Below are positions 55,171 to 64,000 of a DNA stretch of 64,000 nt, in pieces (the first letter of the stretch is position 1; every line of letters starts with the position of its first letter). The translations under genes were made by a program, and so were the position numbers. The notes below the pieces were generated by a model. The model was not told the origin of the DNA. It did no database searches and saw only the letters and a list, made by a program, of their open reading frames with translations. This DNA is from Bacillus sp. BP-3 (GTDB taxonomy: Bacteria; Bacillota; Bacilli; Bacillales; Bacillaceae_G). The stretch is taken from assembly GCF_028401955.1 (NCBI RefSeq), contig NZ_JAQOTJ010000003.1, forward strand, positions 310,001 to 374,000, given 5' to 3'.

Positions 55171-56649
55171 CTATACTTTTTCTATAAAACTAGGGGGTTT
55201 CCGAAATCTTGTTGCTTGCTCAAAAGCGTAACCAATCTTAATTAAAGTCCCTTCAGTAAATGCCGTTCCAGCAAAAGTAATGCCAAACGGACGACCGTTT
55301 TCCATATATCCTGCTGGTAAAGCAATTGATGGATAACCTGCTTTTGCAGAAAGAGTAGAACCTACATAAGCCGGGAATAAAATGGCATCTAGGTTATATG
55401 TTTGAAGTGCAAAGTCTATTCCTTCATTCTGTGAATAATAAAGATCTTCTAATTTCGCCATTATGTATTCTGAATTACTTAATGTATTTGGTAGAGATCT
55501 TCTATATTCAAGCATGTTTTGTCCATACTTTAATGCCTTATCCCCCAGTTTATTATTAAATTCTATTAATTCGTGATCACTATGAACGGGAGCGTATGAC
55601 GGTAATTGATACAGATAATTACCTAAACTATGTTTTATTTCATACGTTGGCACTTCATAACTCCATTTTCTATGAAAAGAAGGGATTTCAATATTCTCTA
55701 TTACTTCTGCTCCCTCTTCTTTCAGAATGTGAATCACTTGAGAGAATAAATGTTCATCGAACTCACCTGGTAGAAAATTTTCTTCAGAAACCCGCTGAAA
55801 CACACCAATGCGAGCTCCCTTTAATCCACTCTTATCTAAATATGCCGTATAATCTTGTACAGCATCTACTTCACAACGATAAGTTGCTGGGTCTAGTTCA
55901 TCTTTGCCGCTCAATACACTTAATAAAAGAGCAGCATCTTCTACAGTTCGAGCAATGGCCCCTGCAGTATCTTGTGAATACGTAAACGGCATGATACCCG
56001 ATCTACTAATCAGTCCAACAGTCGGTTTAATACCAACTACAGAGTTTTGTATTGCTGGACTTAAAATAGAGGCATCTGTTTCTGTACCAACTGATAATAC
56101 CGTAAAGTTTGCAGCAACTGCCGCAGCGGAACCAGAACTGGATCCACCTACAAAGAATTCTCCAGGACTATAAGGATTAAGAGTTTGGCCTCCTCTTGCA
56201 CTATATCCAGCCCACATTTTTAGCGACATACCATTTGCTAATTCTGTCATATTCGTTTTTCCTAAAATAATAGCTCCTGCGTCTCGAAGCATTTTAACTA
56301 GAAACGCATCTTTTTGACTCACGTGATTTTCTAAAGCAAGCATACCAGCGTTTGTATGCATTTTATCTCCTGTTTCTATATTATCTTTCAATAAAACTGG
56401 AACCCCATGAAGAGGTCCTCGTTTTCCTTTTTTCTTTCGCTCATAATCCAATGATTCAGCAAGAAAAATCGCATCTGGATTTATTTCAAGTATAGCGTTT
56501 ATATTAGGACTGGCTTTATCATACTTTGCGATTCGATACAAATAATACATAACAAGGTCTTTTGATGTTAACTTACCAGCTTCCATCGCTTCTTGAATCT
56601 TTTCAATCGTTAACTCTTCCCCATCTATATTCGGTAACTGAAATTCCAT
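55171..56649 (-). CDS. Amidase signature family enzyme
   Basis: 492 residues. Catalytic triad visible: K88 in HGVPVLLKDNIETGDKMHTN, the cis-Ser in the GGSSSGSAAAVAANF loop (about S171), and the nucleophile S194 in GTETDASILSPAIQNSVVGI. GLISRSGIMPFTYSQDTAG then completes the signature. No GatB/C genes nearby and the length fits a stand-alone amidase rather than GatA. No signal peptide. Substrate unknown. GGGGTTCAC precedes the ATG. Confidence 0.9.
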   Translation of the reverse strand: MEFQLPNIDGEELTIEKIQEAMEAGKLTSKDLVMYYLYRIAKYDKASPNINAILEINPDAIFLAESLDYERKKKGKRGPLHGVPVLLKDNIETGDKMHTNAGMLALENHVSQKDAFLVKMLRDAGAIILGKTNMTELANGMSLKMWAGYSARGGQTLNPYSPGEFFVGGSSSGSAAAVAANFTVLSVGTETDASILSPAIQNSVVGIKPTVGLISRSGIMPFTYSQDTAGAIARTVEDAALLLSVLSGKDELDPATYRCEVDAVQDYTAYLDKSGLKGARIGVFQRVSEENFLPGEFDEHLFSQVIHILKEEGAEVIENIEIPSFHRKWSYEVPTYEIKHSLGNYLYQLPSYAPVHSDHELIEFNNKLGDKALKYGQNMLEYRRSLPNTLSNSEYIMAKLEDLYYSQNEGIDFALQTYNLDAILFPAYVGSTLSAKAGYPSIALPAGYMENGRPFGITFAGTAFTEGTLIKIGYAFEQATRFRKPPSFIEKV

Positions 56650-56941
56650 AAAGTGAACCCCTTTTTAAGAAAATTATAACAATTCACCTCACCTATAATC
56701 TAGTAAAAATCCTTTGTATGTATCTTTTTATCCTTCCCTCTGTACAAATATTTGTTTTATAGTTATATTATGGTTATTGAGTTGTTACGAAAACATAAAC
56801 ATCGCTCTATTTTATATCCGTAAACTGTTTGAAAATCCATTTGTCATAATGAATTTTATTCGGAAGGAGGTTTGCAGTTTATACGTGAGGATATAAAAAC
56901 TAGTTTTACTTTACATAATTAGTAAACATATAGGAGGCGAC

Positions 56942-58249
56942 ATGATGTTTCGTACAATTTCAAACTTTATGAGAGTAGCTGAGATCAGAAGCAAAATTCT
57001 TTTTACTTTAGCGATGTTAATCGTTTTTCGGATTGGCACATTCATTCCAGTTCCTCATACTAATGCTGAGGTTTTAAAAATACAAGATCAAACAAATATT
57101 TTAGGAATGCTTAATGTATTTGGCGGAGGTGCCTTAAAAAACTTTTCCATTTTTGCAGTAGGCATCACACCGTATATTACAGCTTCCATCATCGTTCAGT
57201 TATTACAGATGGATGTCGTTCCTAAATTTGCAGAGTGGGCAAAACAAGGTGAAATGGGTCGCAAAAAATCAGCTCAATTTACCCGCTACTTTACAATTGT
57301 TCTTGCATTCGTTCAGTCGATAGGAATGTCTATCGGCTTTAACAATATGGCTGGTGGACAATTAATAACGGATCCAGGCCTAAAAACCTACTTATTAATT
57401 GCTACCGTATTAACTGCTGGTACTGCGTTTTTAATGTGGTTAGGTGAACAAATTACCGCAAATGGAGTAGGCAACGGAATTTCAATTATTATTTTTGCAG
57501 GTCTTGTGGCAGGAATTCCAAGTATTATGAATCAAATATACTTACAACAAATTCATAATGCTGGAGATCAACTCTTTATGCATATTATAAAAATTGTATT
57601 AATTATTTTAGTCGTTTTAGCTATTATCGTTGGTGTCATTTATATTCAACAAGCAAATCGGAAAATTCCTATACAATATGCAAAAGCTTCTAATGGGAAC
57701 AATCCGTATCAAGGAGCAAAAAATACACATTTACCTCTTAAGGTAAATAGCGCAGGGGTTATTCCTGTTATCTTTGCTTCCGCATTTTTAATGACGCCGC
57801 GAACAATTGTGCAGCTATTTCCAAGTTCCCCAGTGTCCAAATGGATCAATACAAATCTTGATTTTACACATCCAATTGGAATGTGTTTATATGTTGGACT
57901 CATTATTGCATTTACATACTTCTATGCCTTCGTTCAAGTAAACCCTGAACAAATGGCCGAAAACTTGAAGAAGCAAAACGGGTATGTTCCAGGCATTCGA
58001 CCAGGGATTATGACAGAGAAATACGTTACAAAAATCTTATATCGCTTAACTTTTGTTGGAGCAATTTTTCTAGGATTAATCTCTATTTTACCAATTTTAT
58101 TCACAAAAATTTCTGATTTACCAGCTTCCGCTCAAATTGGCGGGACGAGCTTACTCATTATTGTCGGTGTTGCTCTAGAAACGATGAAAACGTTAGAAAG
58201 CCAGCTTGTAAAACGTCACTATAAAGGATTTATTAAGAAAGTGAATTAA
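56942..58249 (+). CDS. secY2: Preprotein translocase subunit SecY, accessory copy
   Basis: 435-residue ten-helix channel subunit. SecY blocks: MRVAEIRSKILFTLAMLIVF, GGGALKNFSIFAVGITPYIT, SIIVQLLQMDVVPKFAEWAK, and the C-terminal LRxY-like end LVKRHYKGFIKK. It lies far from any ribosomal-protein genes, so this is the second SecY known in the B. cereus group rather than the essential copy in the spc operon. Neither secA2 nor S-layer genes are in view. AGGAGGCGAC before ATG-ATG allows either Met. Terminator follows. Confidence 0.92.
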   Translation: MMFRTISNFMRVAEIRSKILFTLAMLIVFRIGTFIPVPHTNAEVLKIQDQTNILGMLNVFGGGALKNFSIFAVGITPYITASIIVQLLQMDVVPKFAEWAKQGEMGRKKSAQFTRYFTIVLAFVQSIGMSIGFNNMAGGQLITDPGLKTYLLIATVLTAGTAFLMWLGEQITANGVGNGISIIIFAGLVAGIPSIMNQIYLQQIHNAGDQLFMHIIKIVLIILVVLAIIVGVIYIQQANRKIPIQYAKASNGNNPYQGAKNTHLPLKVNSAGVIPVIFASAFLMTPRTIVQLFPSSPVSKWINTNLDFTHPIGMCLYVGLIIAFTYFYAFVQVNPEQMAENLKKQNGYVPGIRPGIMTEKYVTKILYRLTFVGAIFLGLISILPILFTKISDLPASAQIGGTSLLIIVGVALETMKTLESQLVKRHYKGFIKKVN

Positions 58250-58264
58250 CATTTTATTTTATAC

Positions 58265-58317
58265 AAACCCCTCTTATATATCGATGTTTTTACGATAAAT
58301 AAGAGGGGTTTCTTTTG
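58265..58317 (+). terminator. Terminator after secY2
   Basis: AAACCCCTCTTAT / ATAAGAGGGGTTT, 13-bp perfect arms, then CTTTT. Confidence 0.85.
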
Positions 58318-58431
58318 TAATAACTCTTGTGTTGTTTCAAATATTTCTATATCTAAAAAAGTTTTTAATGGCATCAAGACGTATTTTATGATTACAATCT
58401 TCACAGCAAATTACCTCATATGAAAGTATTC

Positions 58432-58575
58432 TTATCCCTCCACATGATTCAACACTCTTGCAAATTGTGCCGAAAACTTACTAGAAATCCCGTCTTTCAT
58501 ACCGAAACGCAGAATATTTTCATTAAATCGAAAAATCCTTTCATCATAGCCAGCTGCAAATACATGTTTTTAGTT
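58432..58575 (-). pseudogene. Coding-like C-terminal fragment, unknown
   Basis: Open minus-strand frame without a start: KHVFAAGYDERIFRFNENIL, then RFGMKDGISSKFSAQFARVL ending NHVEG. The composition looks like real protein, but it is cut off upstream by a stop. Family not recognised. The rest of 58318-58749 shows nothing except AT-rich promoter-like DNA before the next gene. Confidence 0.35.
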
Positions 58576-58749
58576 TTATTTTAGATTTAACACAAAATTT
58601 TTCTTTTCTAATTGAATAGTAACGGAACAGGGTAAGCAAAAGGAATAATTATAGAAGGTAAATTTCTAACTATATAATTAAGTTATTTAACTACATTATA
58701 GTCTACAAATTGAATAACTTAATGTAAATATATGAACTGGGGAGGATTC

Positions 58750-59601
58750 ATGTATTCTATTTTTAAAGATACTGTTGCTGATATGACATGGTTAGAAATT
58801 GAAGAGGCCTTACAAAAAGGTGCCGTGGTGCTATCACCAACTGGTGTGATTGAACAACAAGGGCCCCACTTACCTACGGGGGTAGATATTTACGAGAGCC
58901 ATTATATTTGTCGTTATATAAAGAAAAGATTAGAAAAAGAGAACATTCCAGCTATAATAGCACCTCCTTATTATTTTGGTGTAAATCATATTACGGGCGC
59001 ATTTCCCGGTTCTTTTACATCAAGAAAGGAAACCGTACATGTAGTCTTATTCGATATGTGGGAATCCCTATTCAGATGGGGAGCAAAGCATATATTTGTC
59101 ATTGATATACACGGAGATCAACAGCATGGTGATGCGCTGATAGGAGCAATTAGAAAGACAAGGCAAACACTAAATATTGATGTTCGTTCGGTTATTGCTA
59201 ATTTGTTAGCAGATCAGTTACGGATCACGAAAGATCAAGAAGAATTTTTGATTTTTGATATCGATTTTTCCTTTGGTTCATTTGAGCCTCCTCCTCGCTA
59301 TCCAGATTTTCATGCAGGGGCGCAGGGAACCGCACGATTTCTAAAATATTTTCCCGATTTGGTAAGGAAAGAAAAAATCAAGGAACTAGCACCTAGGCTA
59401 TTAAGCAAGGAAGATCTGGAAGAGTGGCAAAAAGGAGACGAAAGAACTAAATCGATTGCCTCAAAAGGATATGTTGGAAATCCTCAAGGTTATACTCCCT
59501 TCTTAGCAGAGGATAAGTTAGATTTTATAAGCGGCTTTATTGAGTTTGCATCAAGGGAGATACTTCATTATCTAGGAACACAATCAAAGAAAGGAGATTA
59601 A
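58750..59601 (+). CDS. Creatininase family protein
   Basis: 283 residues from the ATG at 58750 behind GGGGAGGA; an ATG at 58732 lies on the wrong side of that site. Metal-dependent amidohydrolase-like fold: PTGVIEQQGPHLPTGVDIYE carries the Glu, His and Asp metal ligands, and VIDIHGDQQHGDALIGA the second-metal His/Asp. YFGVNHITGAFPGSFTSRKE lies between. Members open lactam or amide rings (creatinine, or in cofactor and mycofactocin pathways). The substrate here is unknown. Stand-alone gene. Confidence 0.88.
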   Translation: MYSIFKDTVADMTWLEIEEALQKGAVVLSPTGVIEQQGPHLPTGVDIYESHYICRYIKKRLEKENIPAIIAPPYYFGVNHITGAFPGSFTSRKETVHVVLFDMWESLFRWGAKHIFVIDIHGDQQHGDALIGAIRKTRQTLNIDVRSVIANLLADQLRITKDQEEFLIFDIDFSFGSFEPPPRYPDFHAGAQGTARFLKYFPDLVRKEKIKELAPRLLSKEDLEEWQKGDERTKSIASKGYVGNPQGYTPFLAEDKLDFISGFIEFASREILHYLGTQSKKGD

Positions 59602-59683
59602 ATTTTTCTTTCATTGGAATGTAAGATCAACAAAAAAGAACAAAAAAGATAATCAAACTTTTTATAAAACTTAATGATGATTT

Positions 59684-59734
59684 AAACAATAAGAGCCCAT
59701 TTTAATTTTTGTTCAAAATGGGCTCTTATTGTTT
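59684..59734. terminator. Strong bidirectional terminator
   Basis: 20-bp perfect arms (AAACAATAAGAGCCCATTTT and complement) with an 11-nt loop between convergent genes. Confidence 0.9.
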
Positions 59735-59796
59735 GTTACCAAATACAATTTCAATTCATATTTTGCGTCAAGCTTTATTTCAAATCAGCAAATATG

Positions 59797-60663
59797 TTAA
59801 TTTATCTTTATTGTTCCTTCCTTACTTAAAACCTCCAACTTATTTGATGCATCACCAATAATTGCTTCTTTCGATTGTCCAGTATCCCTTTTTCTCTTAA
59901 GTTTATCTAGATTAACGGTTATTTCAGATGAAAGACTATTAGCAGTAAGTATCAATGAGGTCGGGGCTTCTTTATAAGATACAGCGATATCTCCCGATTT
60001 TGTTTCTACAAACAATGATTTTCCTTCTGTTGCATTTTTAATTGCTACTTCACCCTCAGATGAAGTAATTTTCATCGTATGACTAGTGACACTTGTAATA
60101 TAATTATCGCCAGCAGTGGAAGCTACAGTTAATTCTTTTAACGAGCTATTTTTTAAGCTTAATTCCCCATCTTTTGATGTAAATTTACCGTTATCTGCTG
60201 AAAGTCCTTCAATTTTTTCAGAACCAGAGTCATTTGAAATTGTAATGTTTTTAGTCGCTACATCTTTCATTTTTATATCACCGAAACTATTATTCAATGT
60301 AATCGTATCTATTTCATTCTTTGGGATAGAAATATAGATTGTACCTTTCTTCCCGAAACTGAAACCTTCAAGTATCCCCTTTTGGTCTTTTTGATTAATT
60401 TCTATTTTCTTACTATCATTTTTAATTGTAACCGGATCTTTTTTCTTGTCATTTTGTTTTCCTTCAACTTCGATTGTTATTTTTTTTGATTTCGTATTTT
60501 TGAATTCAATATCCCAAGATTCGTTGTTTATCACTATTTCTTCAATACGATCTGCTTCTAAGGAGTTTTCTTTTTCAAAACTCTTTCCCCTTACTTCATT
60601 AAAGCTAAAAACCAATCCTCCAGTTACAAGTAACGCAGTACAAGTTAGTATAATTTTTTTCAT
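59797..60663 (-). CDS. DUF4097-type secreted beta-strand protein
   Basis: 288 residues: signal-like N-terminus MKKIILTCTALLVTGGLVFS, no lipobox Cys, then many short beta repeats (NNSFGDIKMKDVATKNITIS, TSSEGEVAIKNATEGKSLFV, VETKSGDIAVSYKEAPTSL) of the DUF4097/LiaG class. Probably membrane-anchored by an uncleaved signal. Last gene of the minus-strand ABC transporter operon, 53 nt after the permease. Similar proteins accompany Lia- and Bce-like envelope stress systems, so a role in sensing or tuning is likely. Confidence 0.8.
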   Translation of the reverse strand: MKKIILTCTALLVTGGLVFSFNEVRGKSFEKENSLEADRIEEIVINNESWDIEFKNTKSKKITIEVEGKQNDKKKDPVTIKNDSKKIEINQKDQKGILEGFSFGKKGTIYISIPKNEIDTITLNNSFGDIKMKDVATKNITISNDSGSEKIEGLSADNGKFTSKDGELSLKNSSLKELTVASTAGDNYITSVTSHTMKITSSEGEVAIKNATEGKSLFVETKSGDIAVSYKEAPTSLILTANSLSSEITVNLDKLKRKRDTGQSKEAIIGDASNKLEVLSKEGTIKIN

Positions 60664-60716
60664 TTTTTATTCACCATCCTTTACTAAATTTGAATATTAT
60701 TTCATCTCTCTTTTAT

Positions 60717-61421
60717 TTAAGCAACATCAATTTCGTCAATTTTATAATAAGAAAGGTAGCCAATTATTAGACCGAGTAGACAAAATGCAATTGGTACTCC
60801 AATAAATTCGAATAAACTAGTCGAACTACCGCCATTTGTAACAGTTGAGTTAATCAAAAACCCTATTAATACAGCTGAGGTAATTGTTGTAGCGGTTGAC
60901 TTTTTTCTCATACCAAAATATAAAGGAATCAAGCTTACTCCAGCCATCATAAATGCATTAATAATAGTAGTTGGAACTGTAGCAATTATTTCATTCATAC
61001 TTACAGGTGTTTCAAAAAACCCTATAATTGGATTTGAGAAGAAAGTTAACATACTGATAATAAAAGTAGTAAAAATTATGCTAAAAAAACAAAATCCAAA
61101 TACAATTGATAACTTAGCTTGAATTAATTTTTTGCGTTGTAGTGGATAGGTAAACACGAATTGAATTGTTTTGTTTTTGTATTCATCAATTACTAAACGC
61201 GATAAAATTACACTTGAAAAAATTATAAATGTTATTCGAATAAGAATATTCGTTAAAGCCATGAATGCCGCATAATCTGGAAACATTTGCTCACTCTCAC
61301 CTTTAGAACCCACTGCCATAAGACCGACAGCGGCGAAAATTCCTACAATACAAATTGCTAGTCCTTTAAAATAACTAGATAAGAAATGTTTTTTCCATTC
61401 TAGTTTCATAAGCTTAAACAT
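60717..61421 (-). CDS. ABC-2 type transporter permease
   Basis: 234 residues from the ATG at 61421, preceded by GGAGGCGGTC. Six hydrophobic segments: ICIVGIFAAVGLMAVG, IIFSSVILSRLVIDEYKNKT, FGFCFFSIIFTTFIISMLTF and a C-terminal pair. KNKTIQFVFTYPLQRKKLIQ is the cytoplasmic loop typical of lantibiotic/bacitracin immunity permeases (BcrB/MutE-like). Its start overlaps the ATPase stop by 8 nt. Confidence 0.88.
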   Translation of the reverse strand: MFKLMKLEWKKHFLSSYFKGLAICIVGIFAAVGLMAVGSKGESEQMFPDYAAFMALTNILIRITFIIFSSVILSRLVIDEYKNKTIQFVFTYPLQRKKLIQAKLSIVFGFCFFSIIFTTFIISMLTFFSNPIIGFFETPVSMNEIIATVPTTIINAFMMAGVSLIPLYFGMRKKSTATTITSAVLIGFLINSTVTNGGSSTSLFEFIGVPIAFCLLGLIIGYLSYYKIDEIDVA

Positions 61422-62337
61422 GTTGACCGCCTCCATTAATAAGATTTAAAAAGTAATCTTCTAAATTGTGTTGTTTTCTTTCAATTCTCTTTACTATGAC
61501 TTCATCCAATATCAATTCTTTATTGATTTGATATTGAGAAATGGCTTGTTCAAAAATTCGAATCGTATTTTGGTTCATTATTTCATACTTTTTAATACCT
61601 AATTTATCTTCCAAGATCTGTATCGTTTTTTTCAAATTGTCTACTTCGATTTCAAGAAATTCAATATTATCTTTTCTGATTTCTTCCATTTTTATCTCTT
61701 TTAATAATTTCCCCTGATTAATAATGCCTATAGTATCTGCTATAGATTCTATTTCGGATACAATATGACTTGAAATTAAAATAGTACTTCCATATTCCTC
61801 TTTTAAAAGTAATAAAAGCTCCCGAATGTCTTTAATTCCGATTGGATCAAGTCCATTGATAGGTTCATCAAGAATTAAAATTTCCGGTTTCGTAACAATC
61901 GCTCGCGCAATCCCTAATCGTTGCTTCATCCCTAAAGAAAATTCATGAATTTTTTTATTTGCCACCTCTTTAAGTCCTACAATTTCTAAAGCTTCACCCA
62001 CCGCTCTTTTATCATGATAGCCAATGTATTCACAATGAAAGTCTAAATTTCCCTTTGCTGTTAACCGGTCATAAAACACTGGGTATTCAATGATGCTGCC
62101 TATTTTCTCTAAATATTGATAAGATGTTGGTAAAACAGGCTGATTTAATACAATGATCTCACCAGAAGATGGCTTTACTAAATTTAAGATCATCTTCATA
62201 ATGGTTGTTTTTCCAGCGCCATTCGGTCCTAAAAACCCGTAAATCTCTCCTCTATTAATTTTCATATTGACATTAGAAACCGTTTCAGTTTCCTTAAACA
62301 TCTTGCTTAATTTGTTAATTTTGATAGCATATTCCAC
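61414..62337 (-). CDS. ABC transporter ATP-binding protein (BcrA-like)
   Basis: 307 residues. Walker A GPNGAGKTT (37-45), signature FSLGMKQRLGIARAIV, Walker B ILILDEPINGLDPIGI, and the switch His in ISSHIVSEIE. The C-terminal extension of about 80 residues (VKRIERKQHNLEDYF) is usual in bacitracin/lantibiotic-resistance ATPases. Operon with the permease and the DUF4097 gene; divergent from a response regulator, which probably controls it. Ribosome binding site AGGAGGGAC. Confidence 0.9.
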   Translation of the reverse strand: MEYAIKINKLSKMFKETETVSNVNMKINRGEIYGFLGPNGAGKTTIMKMILNLVKPSSGEIIVLNQPVLPTSYQYLEKIGSIIEYPVFYDRLTAKGNLDFHCEYIGYHDKRAVGEALEIVGLKEVANKKIHEFSLGMKQRLGIARAIVTKPEILILDEPINGLDPIGIKDIRELLLLLKEEYGSTILISSHIVSEIESIADTIGIINQGKLLKEIKMEEIRKDNIEFLEIEVDNLKKTIQILEDKLGIKKYEIMNQNTIRIFEQAISQYQINKELILDEVIVKRIERKQHNLEDYFLNLINGGGQHV

Positions 62338-62498
62338 TTGTAGTCCCTCCTGCTTTATATTGATATGTTACAATAAGCTTAACGAATGAAAGTAAAATCA
62401 AAGTAAACTCTATGGAAAATGCTTGTAATATTTTTATTAGGATAAACATCTACTGAAAATAAATTGGTAGGATGCGGTTGAAATGAGGGATAATCGAA

Positions 62499-63218
62499 AT
62501 GGAATCTGCAAAAATATTAGTAATAGATGATGAAGTTGGTATATTGAAATTATTAAAAATAATACTAAAGAAAGAGAATTTTATTCATATAGAAACTGTC
62601 TCAACAGGTAAAGATGCGCTGCAACGTATCAAAGAAAAAGTATATGATATTATTTTGCTTGATATCATGCTCCCAGATATAAGCGGCTTTGAGCTATGTA
62701 CGGAAATTCGAAAAAATACAAATACACCTATTATTTTTATTAGTGCGCGCTCGACTGACTTCGATAAATTGACCGGTTTAGGAATAGGCGGAGATGATTA
62801 TATTACAAAACCTTTTAATCCTTTAGAAGTAATTGCCCGAATAAAAGTCATCCTTCGTCGTCAAAAAATGTATGAAAATTCACAAAAGCAATCTACTTTA
62901 TATAATTATGATTACTTCACTTTTAACCCTGAATCTGCGACATTAACAGTTAAAAATTATCCGGTAGAATGCACAGCAAAAGAACTGGAATTACTACATT
63001 TCTTTTGCAAAAATCCGAATCGTATTTTCACGACTGCTCAGCTCTACGAATTTGTATGGGGAAACGATGTTTTTGGAGAAGAAAAAACCGTCACTATTCA
63101 TATATCCAAATTACGAAAAAAACTTGGGGATGATACACGTAAACCTAAAATCATTGTAAATTTACGAGGAATTGGCTATAAATTCATCCCTCCAAATGGG
63201 GCGTTTATATGCGAATAA
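62499..63218 (+). CDS. OmpR-family response regulator
   Basis: 239 residues. The receiver domain has the acidic pair VIDDE, phosphoacceptor D55 in ILLDIMLPD, FISARS and the Lys in ITKPFNP. The winged-helix domain has VECTAKELELLHFFCKNPNR and VTIHISKLRKKLGDD. It overlaps the kinase gene by 10 nt. Divergence from the ABC operon across 160 nt suggests that operon is its target, as in Bce-, Bcr- and Psd-like detoxification modules. Confidence 0.93.
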   Translation: MESAKILVIDDEVGILKLLKIILKKENFIHIETVSTGKDALQRIKEKVYDIILLDIMLPDISGFELCTEIRKNTNTPIIFISARSTDFDKLTGLGIGGDDYITKPFNPLEVIARIKVILRRQKMYENSQKQSTLYNYDYFTFNPESATLTVKNYPVECTAKELELLHFFCKNPNRIFTTAQLYEFVWGNDVFGEEKTVTIHISKLRKKLGDDTRKPKIIVNLRGIGYKFIPPNGAFICE

Positions 63219-64000
63219 AAACCCGATTTACATTCCATATAGCATTAGGACTTATTCTTTGGATGCTTGTAACCGGTTTTGGCATTGTCATTATAGTTGA
63301 AGGTATTCTTCCACCGCTCGGTATCAATGTAAATGAAAACACAGAAGGTTTACTTGTAGCTGGGATTTTTGTTATTAGCACAATTATTTGTATTGGCTTG
63401 TTTGGGTGGTATTTTGGTGGTCCAATTGGATTCATAATGGCGTGGATTCATCAACTCTCACAAGAAAATTATAAGCAACCTATAGATTTGCAAAAGATTT
63501 ATACACGAAAAGGAAAACTTCGTATGCGTTATCTACTATATCAAGAGGTACTTCAACAGCTTCAAATATTAGCTGTAAAATTACAAGCTTCTGAAATAGA
63601 AAGAGAAAAAATAGAACATGCCAAACAAGAGTGGATTGCTGGTATTTCACATGATTTAAAAACACCACTAACATATATCAAGGGATACTCAGCACTTTTA
63701 TTAAATGATCAGTATGAGTGGTCAAAGGAAGAAGTTCAATCTTTCATCCAAGAAATTGATGATAAAGGTAAACATATGGAAGAATTAATTCAAGATCTAA
63801 GCTTCGTCTTACAGCTTAATAACGCTGAAGGTATGTTACCTTTAAATAAAACAAATCAAGATTTAGTCGAATTTACAAAAAGAGTTGTTGCCGACATTAA
63901 TCAAGATCCACAAGCGAAGAACTATAAACTTCACTTTAAAACGGACACACCTATGATTAATGTTGAATTTGATCATAAATTTATGCAACGTATCTTACAA
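63209..64000 (+). CDS. Sensor histidine kinase (3' end outside window)
   Basis: The first 264 residues are visible. Two membrane helices (about 10-32 and 48-70: LLVAGIFVISTIICIGLFGW) frame a very short external loop of about 15 residues. Next comes a coiled region, then the H-box GISHDLKTPLTYIKGYSALL with the phospho-accepting H148. A tiny sensor loop is the intramembrane-sensing layout of kinases that work with ABC transporters. The ATP-binding domain continues past the window end. Confidence 0.9.
   Translation, partial: MRIKTRFTFHIALGLILWMLVTGFGIVIIVEGILPPLGINVNENTEGLLVAGIFVISTIICIGLFGWYFGGPIGFIMAWIHQLSQENYKQPIDLQKIYTRKGKLRMRYLLYQEVLQQLQILAVKLQASEIEREKIEHAKQEWIAGISHDLKTPLTYIKGYSALLLNDQYEWSKEEVQSFIQEIDDKGKHMEELIQDLSFVLQLNNAEGMLPLNKTNQDLVEFTKRVVADINQDPQAKNYKLHFKTDTPMINVEFDHKFMQRILQ

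Overview
The window reads as chromosome of a low-G+C spore-forming Firmicute, most likely the Bacillus cereus group (cereus/thuringiensis/anthracis/mycoides). The evidence is the AT-rich DNA, strong purine-rich ribosome binding sites, the heterocycloanthracin-type thiazole/oxazole peptide maturation genes, a second SecY, an extra RNase J, a YfiT-type bacillithiol transferase and many small hydrophilic genes. No rRNA, tRNA, CRISPR array or intact transposase was seen.

Layout. 1-4.9 kb: three genes of a thiazole/oxazole-modified peptide (TOMM) pathway, the first cut by the window edge, with no precursor gene in view. 5-9.6 kb: small unknown genes, speD, a serine hydrolase and a decayed recombinase-like fragment. 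9.7-17.3 kb: a DUF2785 protein, a lipoprotein, murQ-murP for N-acetylmuramic acid recycling, an alpha/beta hydrolase, an ECF-S-like membrane protein and an aldehyde dehydrogenase. 17.8-21.7 kb: an NAD salvage module (Nudix regulator, pncB, nadD-like, nadE). Two matching TTAAC-N5-GTTAA palindromes precede the regulator and pncB. 22-22.8 kb: type II pantothenate kinase.

23.4-30 kb is an accessory, decaying stretch. It holds a secreted protein with seven GW modules and an L,D-transpeptidase domain, then broken genes (GNAT, DUF1643-like, DinB-like), then four related lipoprotein genes, two of them truncated. 30-45.7 kb is housekeeping and accessory metabolism, mostly on the minus strand: DUF1992, a Fes-type esterase, dihydrofolate reductase, a Nudix hydrolase, an HD-CHAP fusion, a patatin, an RNase J paralog, an MFS transporter with no ATG, a pentapeptide protein, yfiT, GNAT, an FAD enzyme, uppP, a VOC protein and a GIY-YIG protein.

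46.4-51 kb is a composite proline biosynthesis locus. proB and proA are clearly richer in G+C than everything around them. A T-box leader with a probable proline (CCU) specifier controls them, and they abut the 3' end of a broken DJ-1/PfpI-type gene. The divergent AT-rich proC has another codon style. 51-56.6 kb: an amino-acid oxidase-like flavoenzyme, an MFS transporter, a MerR regulator fused to a zinc-ribbon methyltransferase, and an amidase. 56.9-64 kb: secY2, a creatininase-family protein, and an envelope-stress module of DUF4097 protein plus ABC-2 transporter, divergent from a response regulator and a histidine kinase cut by the window end.

Most interesting loci: the MerR-methyltransferase fusion next to the MFS pump, whose promoter has a 19-bp spacer; the HD-CHAP fusion with degenerate HD residues; the proBA island and its junction; the NrtR-like operator pair; and the GW/L,D-transpeptidase protein with its lipoprotein array.
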